The notes below the pieces were generated by a model, which made no database searches, had not been told where the DNA came from, and worked only from the letters and a program-made list of their open reading frames with translations. A DNA stretch of 64,000 bases from Nemophila menziesii (lineage: Eukaryota; Streptophyta; Magnoliopsida; Boraginales; Hydrophyllaceae), in NCBI GenBank assembly GCA_029959085.1, contig JARWIR010000014.1, positions 9,160,001 through 9,224,000 of the forward strand, read 5' to 3'. Each line of letters opens with the position of its first letter. The first letter of the stretch is position 1. Shown here piece by piece: positions 59,497-64,000 of this stretch. Position numbers and translations under genes: made by a program.

Positions 59497-60719
59497 GAGT
59501 AAATAGCACTTTTGCCCCCTGCGTTTATACCCGATTGACAGGTTGCCCCCTAACCTTTAAAATGCGACTCGTTCCCCCTTAAGTTTTACTTTTGTGCCCC
59601 GTTACCCCCTAAGTGCGTTTTCCGTCCATTTTTTCCGTTAAAAGTGACGTGGCATTTCCATGTCAGCTTTTTTTTTAATCCTAATCCTAATTAAACATTT
59701 AATCAACTTAAAGTAAGGGTAAAATAGGTTTTTTATCAATAGTTTTTATACCATTAAAAATAAATAATAAAATAACCCCCCCACCCCACGGCACCCCCTA
59801 CCCCCCCCCCCCCCCCCCCCTCTTCTTCTTCTTCCCCATTCTTCCGCTGCCGGTCGTTATTTTCCGGTGAAAATCTCCGATACGGTAACCAGAGACTCCT
59901 ATCTCCCGCCTCTGTTTATAAGGTATGCACTCACTCACTTACATACATGTATCTATGTATATGCGTGTTCGTGTAAATTAGTTTTTGAATCGAGCGTTTA
60001 AATTTTAACGCATTTTTCCAATTCGAATTTCTTCTTTATTCTTCAACTATTAATCATGTCTATTAGTGTGATTATGCTTACAATTATCTCTTGCGTGTGT
60101 GTAATTTCAATTTGTGTGTGTTGCACGTGGAAAAAGCATAAAATGTTGATATACTGATATTCTAAAAAAAAAAAAAAACTTGTGATGTTTATACTCAGTC
60201 ATGAAGATATGTTATATTCCAATTGATATCTCTTTTAATGTCTAATTAATGTAAAAAAAATTGAAGTCCGCTATTCTTGTTTAATTCTTTGAATGCATCT
60301 GTATGATTTCATATGTAACTGATTGTTGTTTATATTCGAGAAAGCTTAACTGAAAAATCTGTATTTTTTTCTGAGAATTTTGTAAAATTTACATTATCCG
60401 GTCCAAATTCAAATAGCTGATGCTGCTCAAATGTTGAAGAGTTACTAATCTGTATAGTATATGTCAGCTATGTAAATTTTAGATCCGAATCAACATAGTT
60501 TAATTGCAACACTTCTTTAGCTTGTGTTAAATATTGATTACTTAAGTTATGAATCTAAATGTTTGCTTTATTTATCAGTTCAACATCACAATGTTACAAT
60601 TGATGGGTGGATCAAGGCGCAAAGTAGCAACTGTAAGTGCTAAATGTTGAGTTCATCATCTTGTTGAGGGCAACCTGTCAATTGGGTATAAACGCAGGGG
60701 GCAAAAGTGCTATTTACTC
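59497..60719. mobile_element. Non-autonomous Mutator-type (MULE/Pack-MULE-like) element
   Basis: The 1223-bp element has 52-bp terminal inverted repeats (59497-59548, 60668-60719) with one mismatch, beginning GAGTAAATAGCACTTTTGCC. It is flanked by a perfect 9-bp duplication TAATAAAAG (59488-59496, 60720-60728), the length typical of Mutator elements. The uninterrupted LTR at ~50180 shows the empty site. No transposase is encoded. The interior looks like a captured piece of a plant gene. Confidence 0.88.
59801..60635 (+). pseudogene. Captured gene-like segment inside the MULE
   Basis: A C-run of 20 bases is followed by a CTT-rich stretch resembling a 5' leader (to 59922), with the donor-like AAG-GTATGC. 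An AT/T-rich stretch of ~655 bp ends at TTTATCAG (60571-60578) like an intron. A 54-bp exon-like piece then holds ATG 60591 and 14 codons starting MLQLMGGSRRKVAT up to the donor GTAAGT at 60633. This would be the 5' end of a host gene. I cannot name the gene, and splicing is inferred only from these signals. Confidence 0.5.
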
Positions 60720-62880
60720 TAATAAAAGACATCATCTTGCTCTCTACAATAAATTGGAAGAATAAAACCTTAAGAACTAATTACTATGAAGCAAGGATGA
60801 TTTACAAGTGATATAAGGGTGTATTTATAGGTGTTTAGAAGACCTAATTCGTTTTCTTGAAGGAGAGGTTAAGTAATGGACTCCAAGCCCAACTCAAATT
60901 CGTAACCCTAAAAACATGAAATCAGACCCGTTTTTCTTTTGGTCCTAGCAGCTTCAATTTTCATCTGTTTGATGCGCATGAATATACCAAATTCATCATC
61001 TCGGAAAGATATTCAACTTTGATCTTGACCGTTTCTCTAAATTCCACACCGTTTTTTTATATAAGCTGATTTGTGGTCGTAGGTGCAGAAATTCAAGATT
61101 AAGGCAGCTTTTCCTTTTCCATGTTTTTAGCTTTTGTTTCCTTATCTCCAATTTCCATGCTTATCTCTTTCCATATCTTGTAGTCTATTACTTGGACTCT
61201 AATTAATCTCCATAATTATCTTTAAAGCTTCACACTAAATAAATAATTAAACCCAATATGCTCTAAAAATATTATTTTACTAAATCAAGACTCAAAATAG
61301 GAAAGTGCACTATTTCTCAAGAAAATCGACTATTATGACTTCTAAATCACTAAAAATGATGTCTCATCCTAATATAAATCTATTACAAAAGAGGAGACAT
61401 CAAGACCCCCAACTCATAGTTGTATCGTCTCGATACAATAAAGATAAAAACAAAGGGAAGTCTATAAATACACACTTATGGAATTTTCAATACAATGGGA
61501 AGAACATAGCAGAATATATAGAATAATCCTAAAGCAACAACTCAGAAAATTTCATGCAATAATATTCATAAACTACATACCTGTACACTTCTTATATCCA
61601 CAGTCAACACGGCTTTAATTCAAGACCAGATTAGCTTCGCAATGTAAGAAGGATTTGGACTTTAATCAGTTCCCCAAGAAAGCTATAGATTGTTCATTGA
61701 ACTTCACTAGTATCCAAAGATCCACTTAACTATTCTCTAATGGCTCAATCACTTCTCAATTACATAGCAAAGAATCAAAAGGTCTTTAAGGTTGTAATGT
61801 AGGCTTAGGGACGGTATGATAGTATATTTGGATAATTTAGAGTGAGCTTTTGGCTCTCTCCTCACTAGCCATCAACGAATCGCCCTAGACCTTGAGTTAC
61901 TCTCATAAAACATTTCTCACTCAACCCAATGACTTCCTTGATGCACAATTTAGCATCCCCAATAACCCAATTAAAGCTTAAGATGTTCACATAAAAATTC
62001 CACTTTGCCGGTCCGAATATATATATTTTATTTTCTTTTTAATTCAATTTCTTAAGCTATGAATCTCTTTTTATTGTTGAGATATCACGCTATTTTCTCA
62101 TATATATATTTTTCTTTTTATGCCCTTGTTGGCAAAATTAGCTCGTAGCTTCTTTTTCATTCACTATTACCCGACAAAGGGTTACAATAAAAATCTGTAA
62201 ATCATCAATATAACAAACAGAGCACAATTAATAAGCTCAAAAATCCCATCCCAATAACAATTCCCATAATGGTGGACCCACCACCCCAAACTCAAGCTCT
62301 AAAACAACTGTCTATGCATCGCGATTCGAGTGCGGGTCATATGGAAAAGTCCTATAATCTAAAGGAATATGGCTTATAATGTGTTTCAATAAAAATCTTT
62401 AGAAAGGCTAGAAGAGGTTGAGAAGGATGTAGCATATAAAATAAAAAATCACAAGGTGAGAAGGTATAAAAAGGTTTCAAAGGCTTCAAATATGAAAGAA
62501 CCGCCTTAATCACTTTCTACACTATGCAATTTCATTATTTTCTTACCTTTAGCACTTTCATCAAATGGTTTTGTCAACTAGCTTGGATCTCACGGCCTAC
62601 ACACTTCTCAAGGTTCCCTGAGATAGAACATACTTTCTATCGCATTGCTCACTAATCTTTTCTTTACTATCAACGTGTGTTTTCCTGCAAATACTCAAAG
62701 CATACAAATACATAGCTCATAAACATACTACTTACTATCATCAGTTCACTGAGCTTATGCTTTCAAGCTATTAAACACACTCTACATCTAATTCTCATGT
62801 ATCAAAAATTTTATTTTCTACCTAAAAACAGAAAAATGGAGATGAGAGACAATGAATCCCCACATCCCCAACTCAAAAAT

Positions 62881-62900
62881 GAGCCGTGTCCCCACGACTC
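62881..62900 (-). promoter_or_regulatory. Conserved hairpin of element 4
   Basis: The stem GAGTCGTG/CACGGCTC (minus-strand reading) matches those of elements 1 and 2 with one T-G wobble that keeps the fold in RNA. GAGTTGGGGATGTGGGG follows it. Confidence 0.65.
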
Positions 62901-62974
62901 GAAACAGAAATTAAAAATAGTAGATAAATGCATTTACAGAAATGGTAAGGAAGAAAGAGAACATACTCTCGAGG

Positions 62975-64000
62975 CTATTGCTTCGCATTATTGACATCCA
63001 AGGTCGGATTTGCTTGATCTTTCGTTAATTGCTCAAGGAGTTTCATGATGTGCACTTGATTAGCGTTGATTTGTGCCACATCATTGGCTAAGGAAGTTTG
63101 AGCTGCTTCGAATTTGTTTAAACGCTTCTCCATCTTCTCTTGCCTACTTTGCTCCTTTTCTTCATTCGAGATTTGCGTAAAAAATCGCTCCTCTCAAGAC
63201 TTTCATGATCCAAGCATTATCAATATAAATCGTCTTGAACTCGAGTTTATCTTCTTCACCCAATGTAACATTCGCTTTTCGCACAAGACACGTGATCATG
63301 GTAGGAAATTTAACATTATAAACTGATTTAGGAGAGACCGAAAATCGCATCACCTCCTCATAGATCAACTGTGCCACATCTACTTCTTCTCCTCTCAAAA
63401 TACAATCCAAGAGTAGAGCGTTCTTCTTAGTCACATCCAAAGTTCGTGTGTTTCCAAAGACATTAGGAATAAGGAAATTGTGCCAAACTCTCGCATCCGG
63501 TTGAAGATATTTGTAAGGCCAAGGTGCCTTCAGTTCTCCCTTATGTGATTTCACTTTCTCCTTGTCTAAAACATGCTCAAAAAGTAATTCATCATCAAAT
63601 ATTTGTCGTTTAGCAACCGCTTCACTATACTTGCAATTTCCAGTTAATTTCTTAAACTGGAAGTGGTTACTAATCTCCTCCTCAACTGTGAAAGGAACTA
63701 ACTTTCCTCTAATGGGAACACAACCTTCACTATCTCGGCTGAAGAGGCCTAAATAGAATTCCAAAACTAACTCATGACATAATTCAGAATGTCTTACCAT
63801 GAAAGTAGACCGACCCAATTGTTCACCAAGCTCTAAGAATCTTTTATAATCTCCTGCACCAACTTCTTCATTGAATACTTTCTCATAAGCAAAAGGTAGT
63901 TCTTTTAATTGTTTCTCCACAGAAGCTATCAAGGCCTTTGAAGCTTCCTTTTTATCTATGGGTGTAGGACCTTTGAGAGGAAGAGGTTGTGTTTTCTTTT
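62975..64000 (-). pseudogene. Element 4 third ORF (env-like/plant transposon protein family), frameshifted, partial
   Basis: The minus-strand frame is open from the window edge to 63162 (its upstream start lies outside). It has KQLKELPFAYEKVF, FMVRHSELCHELVLEFYLGL, GKLVPFTVEEE, LQPDARVWHNFLIPNVFG and CILRGEEVDVAQLIYEEVM, parallel to VVPFSIERI, LTPRAKVWSRFIIPTFFG and CILEEKRFDVAKII in element 2. A frameshift near 63160-63180 separates a C-terminal coiled-coil part ending at the stop 62975-62977. The family occurs in Athila-like elements after pol; whether it is an envelope, nucleic-acid-binding or other protein is unsettled. Confidence 0.82.

Larger units (their letters stand above)
58637..61402 (-). 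repeat. Element 4 3' LTR, interrupted by a Mutator-type element
   Basis: Ends are TGGTGTCGCC and GAGACATCA on the plus strand. Without the insertion it is ~1534 bp and matches the solo LTR at 49506-51031 in reverse. Confidence 0.9.
58637..64000 (-). mobile_element. Element 4: Athila-like retrotransposon, 3' part, runs off the window
   Basis: Read on the minus strand, the window holds the end of ORF3, the 3' untranslated region, the polypurine tract (AGTTGGGGGTCT at 61403-61415) and the complete 3' LTR. It belongs to the same broad family as element 1: both share the 3' stretch around CATCAACGAATCGCCC (39000 and 61870) and ORF3. Its 5' end and duplication lie beyond 64000. Confidence 0.88.

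Noticed and set aside
59801..59820. Run of 20 C as a biological signal
   Set aside because: Such homopolymers are often assembly or sequencing artefacts; its length cannot be trusted.
63562..63756. Plus-strand 64-codon frame
   Set aside because: It is antisense to the element 4 third ORF.

Overview
The window is eukaryotic, from a flowering plant and probably a eudicot: it is AT-rich, almost without gene-like sequence, and packed with plant-type transposable elements. These are Ty1/copia and Athila-like Ty3/gypsy LTR retrotransposons, plant LINEs with a C-terminal RNase H, a Mutator-type element, a probable CACTA end, and AT microsatellites. I found no intact cellular gene, no tRNA or rRNA gene and no CRISPR array. 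Every long reading frame belongs to a transposable element or its relic. The species cannot be named from the sequence.

Layout. The oldest layer is a degenerate ~6 kb repeat that ends in LINE ORF1 relics. Copy 1 (about 1240-13656, split by a copia element) is inverted relative to copy 2 (about 19880-51857, split by two LTR insertions). Copy 3 (13656-15535) and a short copy 4 (about 57450-57690) are partial. At 6436-12782 lies a complete but broken Ty1/copia element with GATAC target duplications. The stretch 15.5-19.9 kb holds an LTR-like fragment, a LINE 3' fragment, a degenerate TTAAGG-type array and a probable CACTA terminus.

The centre (24303-48825, ATGTT duplications) is a minus-strand Athila-like element ('element 1') that has lost pol. 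Nested in it are a nearly full-length plus-strand Athila-like element ('element 2', 26179-38969, GCTTT duplications) and, in its right LTR, a LINE with a long open ORF2. The LINE's 5' junction carries a perfect 168-bp inverted copy of sequence from ~1.2 kb upstream. Further right are a solo LTR (49506-51031, TATAC duplications), a scrambled deletion derivative of another Athila-like element (51915-54256), a second solo LTR (54702-56211) inside a LINE relic, a tentative copia-type LTR, and a second minus-strand Athila-like element ('element 4', from 58637 past the window end). The 3' LTR of element 4 holds a 1223-bp Mutator-type element with 9-bp duplications and a gene-like captured segment.

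How the parts relate. The Athila-like elements share one plan: LTR, tRNA-Asp-type primer-binding site, gag-pol, a GC-rich palindromic spacer, a third ORF resembling the plant env-like/'putative plant transposon protein' family, a short hairpin with a G-rich PPT-like motif, and a terminal polypurine tract. By-eye LTR divergence (copia ~3.5%, element 1 ~3%, element 2 ~1.3%) agrees with the nesting order. The least ordinary signals are the LINE/gag chimeric junction, the hairpin plus PPT-like module conserved in three elements, the different palindrome arrays at the same place in elements 1 and 2, and the gene-fragment-carrying Mutator element.
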